From Arthrobacter psychrochitiniphilus (GTDB lineage Bacteria; Actinomycetota; Actinomycetes; Actinomycetales; Micrococcaceae), in NCBI RefSeq assembly GCF_003185915.1, contig NZ_QHLZ01000001.1, forward strand, positions 186,001-250,000: a DNA stretch of 64,000 bases, read 5' to 3'. Position 1 is the stretch's first letter, and every line of letters begins with the position of its first letter. Of this stretch, positions 52,103-61,579 are shown piece after piece. A model generated the notes under the pieces. The model saw only the letters and a list, made by a program, of their open reading frames with translations, was not told the origin of the DNA and did no database searches. The translations under genes were made by a program, and so were the position numbers.

Positions 52103-53884
52103 TCATTCGGTACATTTTTTTATTTCATCGGAGACCTGACCGTTGGAGCGCAGTAGTTTCACGGAAATACAGGAAACCCCATTAGCGCCATTGACAACAA
52201 ACACCCTGTTATCTGTGATCCGTTTGAACTCACCCGTATCCACAATGCTGATGGCAGCCCACATGAACTGGTCCCCTTCTTGCGGATCAGGGTTGGTCCA
52301 GGTCCATTCGGCGCCTCCATTGATGGGTTTAGCGCTCAGATCGCTCACTTGTGGCACCTCGGCGCCCACCACTAGAGCTGTGGGCGGCGGGGCGCTCTGG
52401 GACGCAAGAGGGTCTGGTTTTGGTGCTGCTCCACCAGCGCTGAAGACCATAATGCCCACCACGACGGCGGCCACCAGTACCAGCCCGGAGACCAGTCCCA
52501 GCCATAGCCCCTTCTTGCGCGCCGGTGTGGGGGCAGTTTCCAGCTCTGCCGGGGCCAGCAAATCCTGGCGCTCTACCGTCTGGTCCAGGGCGTACTTCTG
52601 GGCCGGATTCTCCAGCCGCAGCCCCGTGTCATTCCACTGCGTCGGTGATGCCACGTTGGAGAAGCTCTTGGGCACGGTAGACCCACCCGCGGTGTCCTGC
52701 GAGGGAACTGTTTGGCCGTTGCGGGTCAGGCTGCCGGTTGTACCAGTTCGACCTGTTGTACCAGTTCCTTCTGCGCCTGCTGTCCCGGGACCGCTGGGGC
52801 TAAAGCCGGTGTGGGGCTGCTGACTTCTAAGAGCTGAGGGTCCATTAAAGGACGTTCCGGCAGTGCGGCTCGCAGGGCTCGCAGCGCCTGTGGCCCGCGA
52901 GGGAAAAGTGGGGTTGGGGGTGCTTGCGTCAGGGTCTATGGAGATGATGGAGCGTACCCGTGTGGGTTCCGAATAATCCTCAGGGTGGCCAGGCGGCCGT
53001 TCCTGAACAACTATTTCCTCCTGCACCTCAAAGGGGGTGACGGAATAGTTCAGATCCGCCTGCACACGCATGAGTGCCCGGGCAAAGTCCTTGGCCGAGG
53101 CATACCGGGAGCTGGGGTGCTTGGCCATGGCGGTTGCCAGGACCATTTCCAGGGCTTCGGGGATGTCAGCCCGGCCCAGCCGTGGCAGCGCCATGGTGGC
53201 AATTCGGTCCCCGAGAATGCGGTAGGAATTCTCCGCACCCGGAATGACGAACGGCGAGTGTCCGGCCAAGAGTGTGTAGATGGTGGCGCCCAAGGCCCAA
53301 ATATCCACCTTCACGCCGTCCGTTGCTCCTGAACCAAAAGATTCAGGTGGCGACCAGGGCACGGACATCCCGCCGCCGTCGGCCGCCAGCGCATCCGTGG
53401 TGCCGGAAATTCCAAAGTCAGTCAGAGCCGGCCGGTTGTAGTCCGTGACCAGGATATTGGCGGGCTTGATGTCTCGGTGGGCAATGCCTGCACGGTGTGC
53501 GGTTTCCACGGCTGACGCCACCTGGATACCGATTTCCATGGCCTTGTCAGCACTGTAACGTCCCTGCTTGAACTGCAGATCCAGGCTGGGACGCGAGCAG
53601 TACTCCATGGCCAGGTAGGAGTGGCCAGCATCAGTGATCACGGCTTCGTAAATCGTGACGATGTACGGATGCGCGGATAGCTGTGCCATCAGGTTCGCTT
53701 CGGATTCAAAGCGGGTTCTGGCTCCGGCCGTCTTCAGGTCAGCCGTCAGGACCTTGATGGCAACCTTGCGTCGGGGCCGTTCTTGTTCGTACAGGTATAC
53801 GTCGGAGAATCCGCCCGAGCCCAGGCCTGAGATGAAAGTGTAGCCGGGCAGCTGTGGTGGTGCCGCCACTCGCCTCTGACTCAC
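52103..53884 (-). CDS. Transmembrane Ser/Thr protein kinase (PknB-like, no PASTA)
   Basis: 593 residues from GTG 53884, overlapping the upstream FHA gene by 4 bp (GTGA). The kinase domain (about 15-275) has GLGSGGFSDVYLY (P-loop), VAIKVL with K44, HRDIKPANILV (catalytic loop) and LTDFGISG. A long Ser/Thr/Pro-rich juxtamembrane region with several possible phosphosites follows, then one helix (about 458-480) and an extracytoplasmic domain of about 90 residues with two Cys near the end; no PASTA repeats. It is expected to phosphorylate Thr for the FHA proteins encoded around it, and the phosphatase at 56 kb would oppose it. Confidence 0.93.
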   Translation of the reverse strand: MSQRRVAAPPQLPGYTFISGLGSGGFSDVYLYEQERPRRKVAIKVLTADLKTAGARTRFESEANLMAQLSAHPYIVTIYEAVITDAGHSYLAMEYCSRPSLDLQFKQGRYSADKAMEIGIQVASAVETAHRAGIAHRDIKPANILVTDYNRPALTDFGISGTTDALAADGGGMSVPWSPPESFGSGATDGVKVDIWALGATIYTLLAGHSPFVIPGAENSYRILGDRIATMALPRLGRADIPEALEMVLATAMAKHPSSRYASAKDFARALMRVQADLNYSVTPFEVQEEIVVQERPPGHPEDYSEPTRVRSIISIDPDASTPNPTFPSRATGAASPASRTAGTSFNGPSALRSQQPHTGFSPSGPGTAGAEGTGTTGRTGTTGSLTRNGQTVPSQDTAGGSTVPKSFSNVASPTQWNDTGLRLENPAQKYALDQTVERQDLLAPAELETAPTPARKKGLWLGLVSGLVLVAAVVVGIMVFSAGGAAPKPDPLASQSAPPPTALVVGAEVPQVSDLSAKPINGGAEWTWTNPDPQEGDQFMWAAISIVDTGEFKRITDNRVFVVNGANGVSCISVKLLRSNGQVSDEIKKCTE

Positions 53885-56052
53885 AGCAGTCCGTCAAAGA
53901 GCAGGGAAATACCATCACCGAGCTCGGCAATATCGCCGTTGAGCAAGATGGCTTCCTCGCCTTGGCTCAGACGCCGCGGAGCCTGACCTTCACGTACTAG
54001 GACTGTGCCGTTGGTGGCTTTCAGATCCACCAGCAGCACATCCCAACCGTCTAGGCGCACTTCCACGTGAGAGCGTGAAATATCATCGTTGCCGCTCTTT
54101 ACTTGCACCAGCCGGGGCATGGCACCGCCCATGACACGGGACACCGAGGGCTGGCGGCCAATGATGAGCGAGTGGTCAAGCTCTACCGATTCGCCACTGG
54201 AAATGTGCATGGTGCCCAGACGGGGACGGCCTACTTCACGGGGCTCGGAGTTAATGGAAGCACCGCAGTGCGTGCACTGCGAACGGCTGGGCGGGTTGGC
54301 ATGACCGTGCGGGCACATGCGTGCCAAAACCATGGGGCCTGTGGAAGGACGTGATTCCAGGAGCGGCGCTGAGGCCAGGGCGCTGTGCTGTTGGCCCTCG
54401 CCACTCATGATGGTGTGCCCGTCATGGTCAGGATCAAAGGCCACATTCTCGGGTGCCAAGGGTGCCGAAGTTGCCGGGGGTGTCGAAGTTGCCGGGGGTG
54501 CCTGCTGTTCCACTGCGGGGGACATGTTCCACGGCACAGAATCAATCATGGGTGAGTGTGAATTGTGCTGCGCGCCGGGGTCGGGATTGTGCTGCGCGCC
54601 GGGGTCGGGATTGTGCTGCGCGCCGGGGTCGGGATTGTGCTGCGCACCGGGGTCGGGACGGTGTTGTGCCCCTTGTTCAGCACTGGGGAATGCCCCACCC
54701 TCGGAATCCGGCGCCCCGAACGGATCATGGTGTGCGGGGAGAATACCGGCTGCTGGGTCCTCGCCATGGCCTGAAAGCGGAGGTGCTGGCGGCAAGGGTG
54801 GAACCACTGGATCAGAGGACACCGGGTGCACGGGCTGCCCGTTCTCATCAAGGCGCACGGCAGCGTCTTCAACACTGCGGGAAATTGTGGGACCCCACAA
54901 GTGGTCATAGTTGGTTGTGAAGGATTCTTCCTCAGATGAGGGGCTCTCAGGCGCTTCCTGGACCTCAACGGGCTCCGCGGCAACACCATACTCGTCCATC
55001 AGCTGTTCTTGCTCAAGCTGTTCTTGCTCAAGCGGGTCTGCTTCCAGCGGGTCTGCTTCCAGCGGGTCTTGCTCAAGTGGTTCTGCCGCCAGCGGGCCTG
55101 CTTCCACACCTGGTTCCTGCTCGGAACCCTCAACGGCTACCTGCTCGGTAAACTCGTCGTGGTGCAGGTCCGGGTACCTGGTCAGGTTCAAGTCATTGTG
55201 GGACTCTTCGGCCGTTGCCGAAACGGGCGCCAGCTGTGCGCTCCACTCTGCGTCCGCAGCTTCTGCAGCCATCGCGAAGCTGGCATAGGCGTCAGCATCC
55301 TCCACAGGTACATTGCTTGGGGCCTCATCCGTAGCGGGCGCACTCTCAACCGGCTCTTCCGCGGGCGCAAACCAATCATGCTTCAGAAGTGAAACAGAGT
55401 GCTCCTCAGCCTGGGGCTGCTCCGCGAATTTAGTTGATTCATCCTCCGAGGCATAGTCGGCAGCAGAATCCTGCGCGTCATGATTGCCGCCAGGGTTCAG
55501 GACCTCCTCAGCTGCCAGTGCTGGTGAGGCCTCCACGGCGGCGCTTTCCTCCTCTGCCAACCCTTCCGGGGCAGAGACGGCAGCGGCAAAGCCTGTTTTT
55601 GTGCCATGAAGATCACCCTGGAGCAATCGCTGCAACCGAACAACGGCTTCCCCCACGGGAAGCTCGAGCTCTGTCTCACCGGCGGAAGTATCCGCCAGTG
55701 TCAGTTCCAGTGCTTCCGGAAGGGCCAGCGAACGTTCGCTCCAGGTGGAGACTTCCCGGCCGGAAACCACTTCTGCGGAATCACCCTGATGAGCAATAAG
55801 GGTGATATCCCCGCGCAGGATGGCGTGCAATTTATCACTCTGAACCAGGATGGCGAAGCTGGGCAGCCCGGTCAGCCCGGTGCCGAACTCGGCCGTCACT
55901 TGGTTCAGGACACCGTGAATGGTGGGTTCTACTCCAAGGAAATCCCACAGCCGGTTGACGATGGCTGGGTTGGTGTTGCCTTCCAGCACTATGACAGAGC
56001 CGGATCGCACAATTCCAAGCCATGAGCCTGTGCGGTACGTGCTGCTAACCAT
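53881..56052 (-). CDS. Zinc-ribbon and FHA domain protein with long acidic repeat region
   Basis: 723 residues from ATG 56052 (MVSSTYRTG), which follows AAGGAG and overlaps the phosphatase stop by 8 bp. N-terminal globular part (1-170), then a disordered, acidic Glu/Ala/Pro region (about 170-590) with LEADP/LEQEQ and four PDPGAQHN repeats, a small zinc ribbon (CPHG...CTHCG, about 605-625), and a canonical C-terminal FHA domain: LIIGRQPSVSR, DISRSHVEV, KATNGTVL. The FHA should bind a phosphothreonine, perhaps on the kinase. The long linker suits a scaffold. It is part of the kinase-phosphatase module. Confidence 0.85.
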   Translation of the reverse strand: MVSSTYRTGSWLGIVRSGSVIVLEGNTNPAIVNRLWDFLGVEPTIHGVLNQVTAEFGTGLTGLPSFAILVQSDKLHAILRGDITLIAHQGDSAEVVSGREVSTWSERSLALPEALELTLADTSAGETELELPVGEAVVRLQRLLQGDLHGTKTGFAAAVSAPEGLAEEESAAVEASPALAAEEVLNPGGNHDAQDSAADYASEDESTKFAEQPQAEEHSVSLLKHDWFAPAEEPVESAPATDEAPSNVPVEDADAYASFAMAAEAADAEWSAQLAPVSATAEESHNDLNLTRYPDLHHDEFTEQVAVEGSEQEPGVEAGPLAAEPLEQDPLEADPLEADPLEQEQLEQEQLMDEYGVAAEPVEVQEAPESPSSEEESFTTNYDHLWGPTISRSVEDAAVRLDENGQPVHPVSSDPVVPPLPPAPPLSGHGEDPAAGILPAHHDPFGAPDSEGGAFPSAEQGAQHRPDPGAQHNPDPGAQHNPDPGAQHNPDPGAQHNSHSPMIDSVPWNMSPAVEQQAPPATSTPPATSAPLAPENVAFDPDHDGHTIMSGEGQQHSALASAPLLESRPSTGPMVLARMCPHGHANPPSRSQCTHCGASINSEPREVGRPRLGTMHISSGESVELDHSLIIGRQPSVSRVMGGAMPRLVQVKSGNDDISRSHVEVRLDGWDVLLVDLKATNGTVLVREGQAPRRLSQGEEAILLNGDIAELGDGISLLFDGLL
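54562..54657. repeat. 24-bp x4 in-frame tandem repeat
   Basis: Four 24-bp units (from 54562, 54586, 54610 and 54634; the last differs by one base) encode PDPGAQHN in the disordered region of the FHA protein. Confidence 0.92.
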
Positions 56053-57043
56053 GATTCTCCTTGGGTGAAAATGCTGTGGCCTGGACAGGGGCTGCCATGG
56101 CCGGAACTGCAGGTGCGTGGGATGGTGGCTGCAGTTTGAGGTCGGTGTTTTGCCCTGCTTCGCGCACCGAGGCAGGAATGGACTCCAGCACGTCCTCAAT
56201 GATTGGCATGCGGGGAAGAGTGTCCTCTGGTACGGATTCTGCGCTCTTAGGGTTGTTGAGGGTTTGCTCAGCCGCACCGCCTAAGACATTGCTAGCATCT
56301 ACCACGATCACGGTGATGTTGTCTCTGCCCCCGGAGCGCAGTGCTGCTTGAATCAGTGAGTCGACGGCGTCCTGCGGGTGACGCAGGGTGCTCATGACGC
56401 GGTGAATTTGCTCGTCGCCAAGCTCGCCGGAGAGGCCGTCGGAGCAGATGAGAATTCTGTCGCCTTCTTCCACGGGGACCAACCAGAAATCTGCCTCGGT
56501 GACCGATCCGGTGCCCAGCGCACGGGTCACCACATGCCGCCGCGGGTGTACCAGGGCTTCTTCGGGGGTGATGAGACCGGCATCCACCAGTTCCTGAACT
56601 TCGGAATGGTCCACACTGATCTGGCTGAAATTGCCCTGGCTCAGGCGGTACGTGCGTGAATCACCCACGTTGAAGACCAACCAATACGGAACTGTACGTT
56701 CCTCCACCAGAACTACCCCGCTGACGGTTGTACCGGCGCGTGCGTTGGTCAGTTCGCGGATACGGGCATCGGCTTGACGCAGTGCCTGTTGCAGATCTGC
56801 TGCCGTTGCTTCCCTGCAGCCTGCGCTGAGTAGCCGCTGTTGGCTCAGAACTTCAACACACTCGCGGCTGGCAACCTCGCCTGCCTCGTGCCCGCCCATG
56901 CCGTCTGCCACGGTGAAGAGCGGATCTGCTGCCAGGAAGGAGTCCTCGTTGAGTTCCCGGCGCAGACCGCGGTCCGTACCAAAGCCGAAGGCTAGGCGGA
57001 CCCCTGAGCTAGCTGCGCCCTTCATATCATCCATCAAACTCAT
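56045..57043 (-). CDS. PP2C family Ser/Thr phosphatase
   Basis: 332-residue PstP/PppA-like phosphatase. The PP2C core (about 15-250) has GFGTDRGLRRELNEDSF, VADGMGGHEAGE, LICSDGLSGELGDEQI and GGRDNITVIVV, with all metal-binding Asp residues. A C-terminal tail of about 80 residues has no helix, so the protein is cytoplasmic. It should remove phosphates placed by the kinase encoded two genes downstream. ATG 57043 overlaps the RDD/FHA gene stop by 4 bp. Confidence 0.94.
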   Translation of the reverse strand: MSLMDDMKGAASSGVRLAFGFGTDRGLRRELNEDSFLAADPLFTVADGMGGHEAGEVASRECVEVLSQQRLLSAGCREATAADLQQALRQADARIRELTNARAGTTVSGVVLVEERTVPYWLVFNVGDSRTYRLSQGNFSQISVDHSEVQELVDAGLITPEEALVHPRRHVVTRALGTGSVTEADFWLVPVEEGDRILICSDGLSGELGDEQIHRVMSTLRHPQDAVDSLIQAALRSGGRDNITVIVVDASNVLGGAAEQTLNNPKSAESVPEDTLPRMPIIEDVLESIPASVREAGQNTDLKLQPPSHAPAVPAMAAPVQATAFSPKENHG

Positions 57044-58995
57044 ACCTGTTCCACCGCAAAGGATCTGTCACCAAAATGAACTCGTGAGCCGGGCACCGCG
57101 AGGGTGGGCGTGCCGCCTATCAGAGGGGTCTTGACTCCGCCGGTGTTGGCAATGGCGCTGCCATTGGTGGAATTACGGTCAGTCACCCACAGCCCCTCAG
57201 CCGCGGCACGGACGTGAAGGTGTGTCTTGGATACTGATCGGGTGGAATCTTGGATTGGGATGAGACGGGAAATCATCTCACCATCGTAACCGGCAGGGTT
57301 ACGGCCAAGCAGCGCTGTGGCGCCCAACTCTTCGGTGCGGCCATCATCGAAAACCAGGCGCACTGCGGTCCGGCTTCCTTGTGGCCGTGCCCGGGTCTCC
57401 CCCGCCTCGTCATCGAATGGTGTGCTGGCATAAGCATCTGCGGGCCCAGGCCTGGAAGCCGGTGCTGGTGCAAACGCTCCCGCGGGGGCGAAGCCCTGTG
57501 CCTGCATCCCCTGAGCCGGCTGCTGGGGCTGCTGGGGCCGTTGGGGCGGTTGCGGCTGTTGGAACTGTTGGGGCTGCTGGAACGGCTGCCCCGTTTGGGC
57601 ATCGGGAGCGGTGGTGTCTTCAGTCAGCGGCCGGGTGATGCCTGGCACAGTAGTGATGGGGCCTTGCTCTATCGGCAGCTCGGGCGCCGGAGCGGAGGGC
57701 GGCGGGGCAAAGAGATGATTCGTCTGCTGGAACTGCTGAACCGGCTGCTGGTTCTGGAACTGTCCCGGGGCCTGACCTTGGCTGGGCTGGTTCTGGAACT
57801 GTCCCGGGGCCTGACCTTGGCTGGGCTGGTTCTGGAACTGGGCAGGGGCCTGAGCTTGGCTGGGCTGGTTCTGGAACTGGATGGCTGGTGGGGCGAAGGG
57901 ATCCGCGGCGGCACCCTTCTTCTTGCCACGCCCCAAGCGGCGTGCGGGCACTGCAGCGGCAGCGCCCGGAGCAGGCGACTGCCCGGCCTGAGTCTGTCCC
58001 ATCTGAGTTTGCCCGGCCGGGAACTGTCCGGCGTGGGCTTGTCCGGCCGTTGGTGCAGCGGGGCGGACCAGCGGTGAGCGCACGGGGGAAAGAGTCGGAA
58101 CTTCTGTGGGGGTGAATGTCTCCCGCTCGGCGATGCCGCCGGTTTCCAGGGGGTTCCGGCCCTTGGAAACGTTGAAAACTAGGGTGTGGGCAACCTTGTC
58201 GTGCCAACCCTGCTTCTTGTCGTTTTTATCCCACGCATTGGAAACCAGCATCACGATCGGTCCAATAGTGGGCACCACACCGCTCAGGCTAACCATGAGG
58301 GAACGGAGGAAAATTGCGAGTAATCCGGCCGGTGTCCCTTCCATGTTGGTGGTGCGCAGGCCCAGCATCAGGTTGCCGAGGGTTTTGCCAGCCCTGGCTT
58401 CCCACACCCACTGCCACACGGCATATGCCAGCGAGAGAACGGATGCCACACCCATCAGGACAGAGAGCCATGTGAAGTCCACCTGGGTGCCGCCCTGCAC
58501 GGTGGTGGTGGTGATAAGTGCTGCTCCAACGCCCCCGGCCACACCAAAGAGGATTCCCGGTGGCACACCGTCAATGATCTTGGCGGCCAAACGGCGCCCC
58601 GCTGCCGCATTGGATAAAGCCGTTGCCGCTGCAGCCCGAGGGTCCTGCCCTACCTGCACGGGAGGAAGTAGCGGTCCGGAAGGAGTACTGCCAACAGTGA
58701 TGATGCCCGGCAATGCTTGCCCCGGAACAGCGGAACCCGGAACACTGGGAGCACTGGCGGCCCCAAAGCCGGGAGCGCTGGGCGCACCGAAACCGGGCGC
58801 ACCGAAACCGGGCGCACCGAAACCGGGAGCACCGAAGCCCGGAGCACTGGGTGCACTGCCACCCAACGGCGCAACTGACGGAGCCGTGGAAGCAGCCCGA
58901 TTAGCCACGGTGGCCCCACAGACTAGGCAAAAAGCCGCGCCCGGCGAAAGAGCAGCCCCACAATTCCGGCAGGGATCCGCCATATTCTGCACCAT
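57040..58995 (-). CDS. RDD family membrane protein with zinc ribbon and C-terminal FHA domain
   Basis: 651 residues. N-terminal zinc ribbon (CRNCGAAL...CLVCG), a Pro/Ala-rich part with GFGAP repeats, an RDD-type membrane domain with four helices (about 130-290, containing GRRLAAKIIDGVPPGILFG), a Gln/Pro-rich disordered region (about 330-540) with 13-residue QFQNQPSQGQAPG repeats, and a canonical FHA domain at the C-terminus: LLGRNPAG, RSVSKTHLHV, DRNSTNGSAI. RDD proteins are poorly understood membrane components. FHA fusion and operon place suggest a membrane anchor for the phospho-signalling module. Confidence 0.88.
   Translation of the reverse strand: MVQNMADPCRNCGAALSPGAAFCLVCGATVANRAASTAPSVAPLGGSAPSAPGFGAPGFGAPGFGAPGFGAPSAPGFGAASAPSVPGSAVPGQALPGIITVGSTPSGPLLPPVQVGQDPRAAAATALSNAAAGRRLAAKIIDGVPPGILFGVAGGVGAALITTTTVQGGTQVDFTWLSVLMGVASVLSLAYAVWQWVWEARAGKTLGNLMLGLRTTNMEGTPAGLLAIFLRSLMVSLSGVVPTIGPIVMLVSNAWDKNDKKQGWHDKVAHTLVFNVSKGRNPLETGGIAERETFTPTEVPTLSPVRSPLVRPAAPTAGQAHAGQFPAGQTQMGQTQAGQSPAPGAAAAVPARRLGRGKKKGAAADPFAPPAIQFQNQPSQAQAPAQFQNQPSQGQAPGQFQNQPSQGQAPGQFQNQQPVQQFQQTNHLFAPPPSAPAPELPIEQGPITTVPGITRPLTEDTTAPDAQTGQPFQQPQQFQQPQPPQRPQQPQQPAQGMQAQGFAPAGAFAPAPASRPGPADAYASTPFDDEAGETRARPQGSRTAVRLVFDDGRTEELGATALLGRNPAGYDGEMISRLIPIQDSTRSVSKTHLHVRAAAEGLWVTDRNSTNGSAIANTGGVKTPLIGGTPTLAVPGSRVHFGDRSFAVEQV
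57748..57864. repeat. 39-bp x3 in-frame tandem repeat
   Basis: Units from 57748, 57787 and 57826; the first two are nearly identical, the third diverged. They encode a QFQNQPSQGQAPG 13-mer in the disordered linker of the RDD/FHA protein. Confidence 0.88.
58784..58843. repeat. 15-bp x4 in-frame tandem repeat
   Basis: Units from 58784, 58799, 58814 and 58829 encode (A)PGFG pentapeptides near the N-terminus of the RDD/FHA protein. Confidence 0.88.
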
Positions 58996-59011
58996 TTTGT
59001 TAGTACCCTTC

Positions 59012-61579
59012 TTAGGACTTCTTCATCATCTGCGCCAGCTTGGCACGGATACCCGCACGGCCTTGGTCATCGCCACTCTCGCCGCCCCAAAGTCCGCGGT
59101 CCGCTTCCTTGCTCTGCGCCTTAGTCCGTGCCCTTTCTTGGGCGCGAAGTCTGGCATCGGCCAGCAATGATCGTGGTGAGAACTTTGCCCGTTGCCGCTT
59201 CCAGAATCCTACCGACCCAGTCATGCCTTGGGCCGAATGTTCCACATTTTGCCAGTATGTGGCGACTTCTTCTTCGCTGGGCTGACCCGGTCCAAAGATG
59301 GCGGCGTCAGCCCGTTCTGCTAGCAGTGCAGTGGTGCCGGCCGTGGCAGGGAATGCGCCGTACAGTGCTGCAGCGCTCTCGCGGCGGGTGCCGCTGGGCT
59401 CCGGTCCCGCACCTAGATCGGTGGCCAAGCTCAGCACTTCCGACCATCCGCCACCCACCCTGTCGGTGGGCAGTCCGGTGGTGAGGCGCTTCTTACGGCG
59501 CCGCGACTTCAGCACCACAATCAGGATCAGCGGCAGCGCGATGATGAGCAAAGGAATTGCAGCAACGCCTGCGATCAGCAAGATGGTGCCCCAAATACCG
59601 GCGAGCTGATCCTTTTTACCGTCAGTGTCGAGGGCATCGGGAGCGCTGTCCGGCGGAAGATCGGCCGGCTCCTGCGGCGGAGGCGGCGGCTGGAGCACCT
59701 GCGGCTTGGGCTTGGAGGCGTTCTGGGGCTCCGGCGGGTTCGGCACATTGTCCTTATCCGGCGTCGGATTAAACGGCACCCAGCCCTGCCCCGCAAAGTT
59801 GACCTCAACCCAGGCGTGGACATCGGCACCCTTGACCTTGATGGTGCTGGCCCCGTTGCCGGTGTCCTTCTCATCCAGATAGAAGCCCATGACAACACGG
59901 GCAGGAATACCTAGATGACGGGCCATAAGCACCATCACCGTGGCATATTGCTCGTCGTCGCCCACCATTTCCTTGCCGCTGAGCAGCTTGGTGATACGCG
60001 CAGCACTGTGGCCCGAGTTGGACTGGGCCTGTCCGTCCAGACCGTTGCTGAACTTTCCTTCACGCTGCAGCGCACTCTCCAGTGCCTGTACCTTTTTCAG
60101 CGGAGTGTCCGCCTCACCAACAATCTCATTGGCCTTGGTGCCAACAACCTGCGGCACGTTCTCCAGCTTGGGCAGGTTGACGCGGCCAAACTCGGAGCCG
60201 GCCAGCTTGTTGCCCTCCACCTGCGGGAATTGGACATCCATGGAATAGGAATCGCCATCCTTGACACCCGTCAGGTTCAGCGCGGTGCCGGATTCTTTAT
60301 TTAAGTACAGCGTGGGCGTGGAGCCCTGGGCGCTCTGGTAGCTCAGGCTGCGGGCCACCGCCACATTGGGAATCCACACTCCCTGATACCCCTCAATGAC
60401 CAGTCCGACGTCGCGCCCCTCACCATCAGTGCCCTGGTTCAGAGCCTTCGGGTCACCAATCGGGGAAAAGGATGCAGAGCTGTTGGGATCCACAGTAAAA
60501 ACAACACCGTCGTAGTTGTCCATGGCGGCAATGCGTACACGGCCGTTTTTGGGCATGCCCTCAACCGTGAAAAGGACGGTGTCCTTTTCATTCTTTACAT
60601 AGTCACGGAACTTGGTCAGCGGAGAAGGCAAGGCATGCAAGTCCGGCGGTGGGATCACGGTATCGCGCAGCACCTCACGGCTGGATGATTGAGTCAAAAC
60701 AGGTGCCGCCGCCATGGTCAGCGCCCCGGCAACAAGGATCACTCCAGCGCCCATGCCTATCCGGCGCAGCAAGGAAGCCCGTGCGCCGGCAGCGTCCTGC
60801 ACCTGCTGATTGGCTGAGATGGAACCCGCCATTTCACGGCGCACCAGTTCATGGCGGTAAGCCAGCCACGCAATGGCACCCACGGTCAGCAGAGAGCCCC
60901 GCAGAACAGGCAGGAAAACTTCTGCCGTACCAAAGAGAATCGCGGTGATAAATAAGGCCACCACCGGAACCAACGCCCAATAGGCGGTGCGCAGGCGCCA
61001 GGCCAGGCTGCCAGCCACAACAGCCGTCACAAAGGCGCACAGATAAGGCACCACCATGACCTCAACACTGGTTCCCACCGGCGGTGCAAGAGTCAGTAGC
61101 TGCTTCCAAGAGAGCATGATGCCCAGCAACAGACCGCGCAAGGAGTCCAGGCTGGGCAGGAAACCCAAGAAAGCCTCGTTCGGTGCGGCGAGGGCGCTAC
61201 CGAAGAGCATATAGACCAAGAAGCCCACACCCACCAAGGGGATCAGGCCAAACCGCCAATGAGCTCCCATGGCTGCCACACCCAGACCCAGCACAATGGC
61301 GCCAATTCCAGCCACCAAGTACGCGGGGCTGTGGCCAAAAGTAGGGCCAAAGCCGAGAACGGCGACGCCGAGCAAGATCGCTAAAACCGCCCCGTCAAGG
61401 ACAAAGTGCCACCATAGGCGCCCGCCTGCGAACGCTGACGGCTTCTGCGGGAGAGCCTGTTTCGGCGTTTCCACCCGTGACTGGCGCCGGGCGGATGCGC
61501 GGGTGCCTGCCTGCCCTGCTGCTTGGGAATCTGATGAGTTGTTTTGCGGCTGTGCTGCCGCGCTCCTGCGGGCGCTCAC
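59012..61579 (-). CDS. TgpA-like membrane protein with transglutaminase fold lacking catalytic residues
   Basis: 855 residues from GTG 61579. About six helices (75-260, DUF3488-like), an extracytoplasmic transglutaminase-like domain (about 450-620), a Pro-rich linker, one more helix (about 660-690) and a cytoplasmic tail. In active enzymes the core has a Cys before EQYA and an Asp before PT. Here the segment reads VGDDEQYA (D542 at the Cys position), DVHAWVEV (H588 kept) and FNPTPD (N604 at the Asp position), so a protease or transglutaminase activity is doubtful. It lies between DUF58 (4-bp overlap, GTGA) and the RDD/FHA gene (16 bp). Confidence 0.87.
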   Translation of the reverse strand: MSARRSAAAQPQNNSSDSQAAGQAGTRASARRQSRVETPKQALPQKPSAFAGGRLWWHFVLDGAVLAILLGVAVLGFGPTFGHSPAYLVAGIGAIVLGLGVAAMGAHWRFGLIPLVGVGFLVYMLFGSALAAPNEAFLGFLPSLDSLRGLLLGIMLSWKQLLTLAPPVGTSVEVMVVPYLCAFVTAVVAGSLAWRLRTAYWALVPVVALFITAILFGTAEVFLPVLRGSLLTVGAIAWLAYRHELVRREMAGSISANQQVQDAAGARASLLRRIGMGAGVILVAGALTMAAAPVLTQSSSREVLRDTVIPPPDLHALPSPLTKFRDYVKNEKDTVLFTVEGMPKNGRVRIAAMDNYDGVVFTVDPNSSASFSPIGDPKALNQGTDGEGRDVGLVIEGYQGVWIPNVAVARSLSYQSAQGSTPTLYLNKESGTALNLTGVKDGDSYSMDVQFPQVEGNKLAGSEFGRVNLPKLENVPQVVGTKANEIVGEADTPLKKVQALESALQREGKFSNGLDGQAQSNSGHSAARITKLLSGKEMVGDDEQYATVMVLMARHLGIPARVVMGFYLDEKDTGNGASTIKVKGADVHAWVEVNFAGQGWVPFNPTPDKDNVPNPPEPQNASKPKPQVLQPPPPPQEPADLPPDSAPDALDTDGKKDQLAGIWGTILLIAGVAAIPLLIIALPLILIVVLKSRRRKKRLTTGLPTDRVGGGWSEVLSLATDLGAGPEPSGTRRESAAALYGAFPATAGTTALLAERADAAIFGPGQPSEEEVATYWQNVEHSAQGMTGSVGFWKRQRAKFSPRSLLADARLRAQERARTKAQSKEADRGLWGGESGDDQGRAGIRAKLAQMMKKS

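Noticed and set aside
54562..54657. 24-bp repeats considered as a CRISPR-like array
   Set aside because: No spacers; they encode PDPGAQHN repeats in a disordered protein region.
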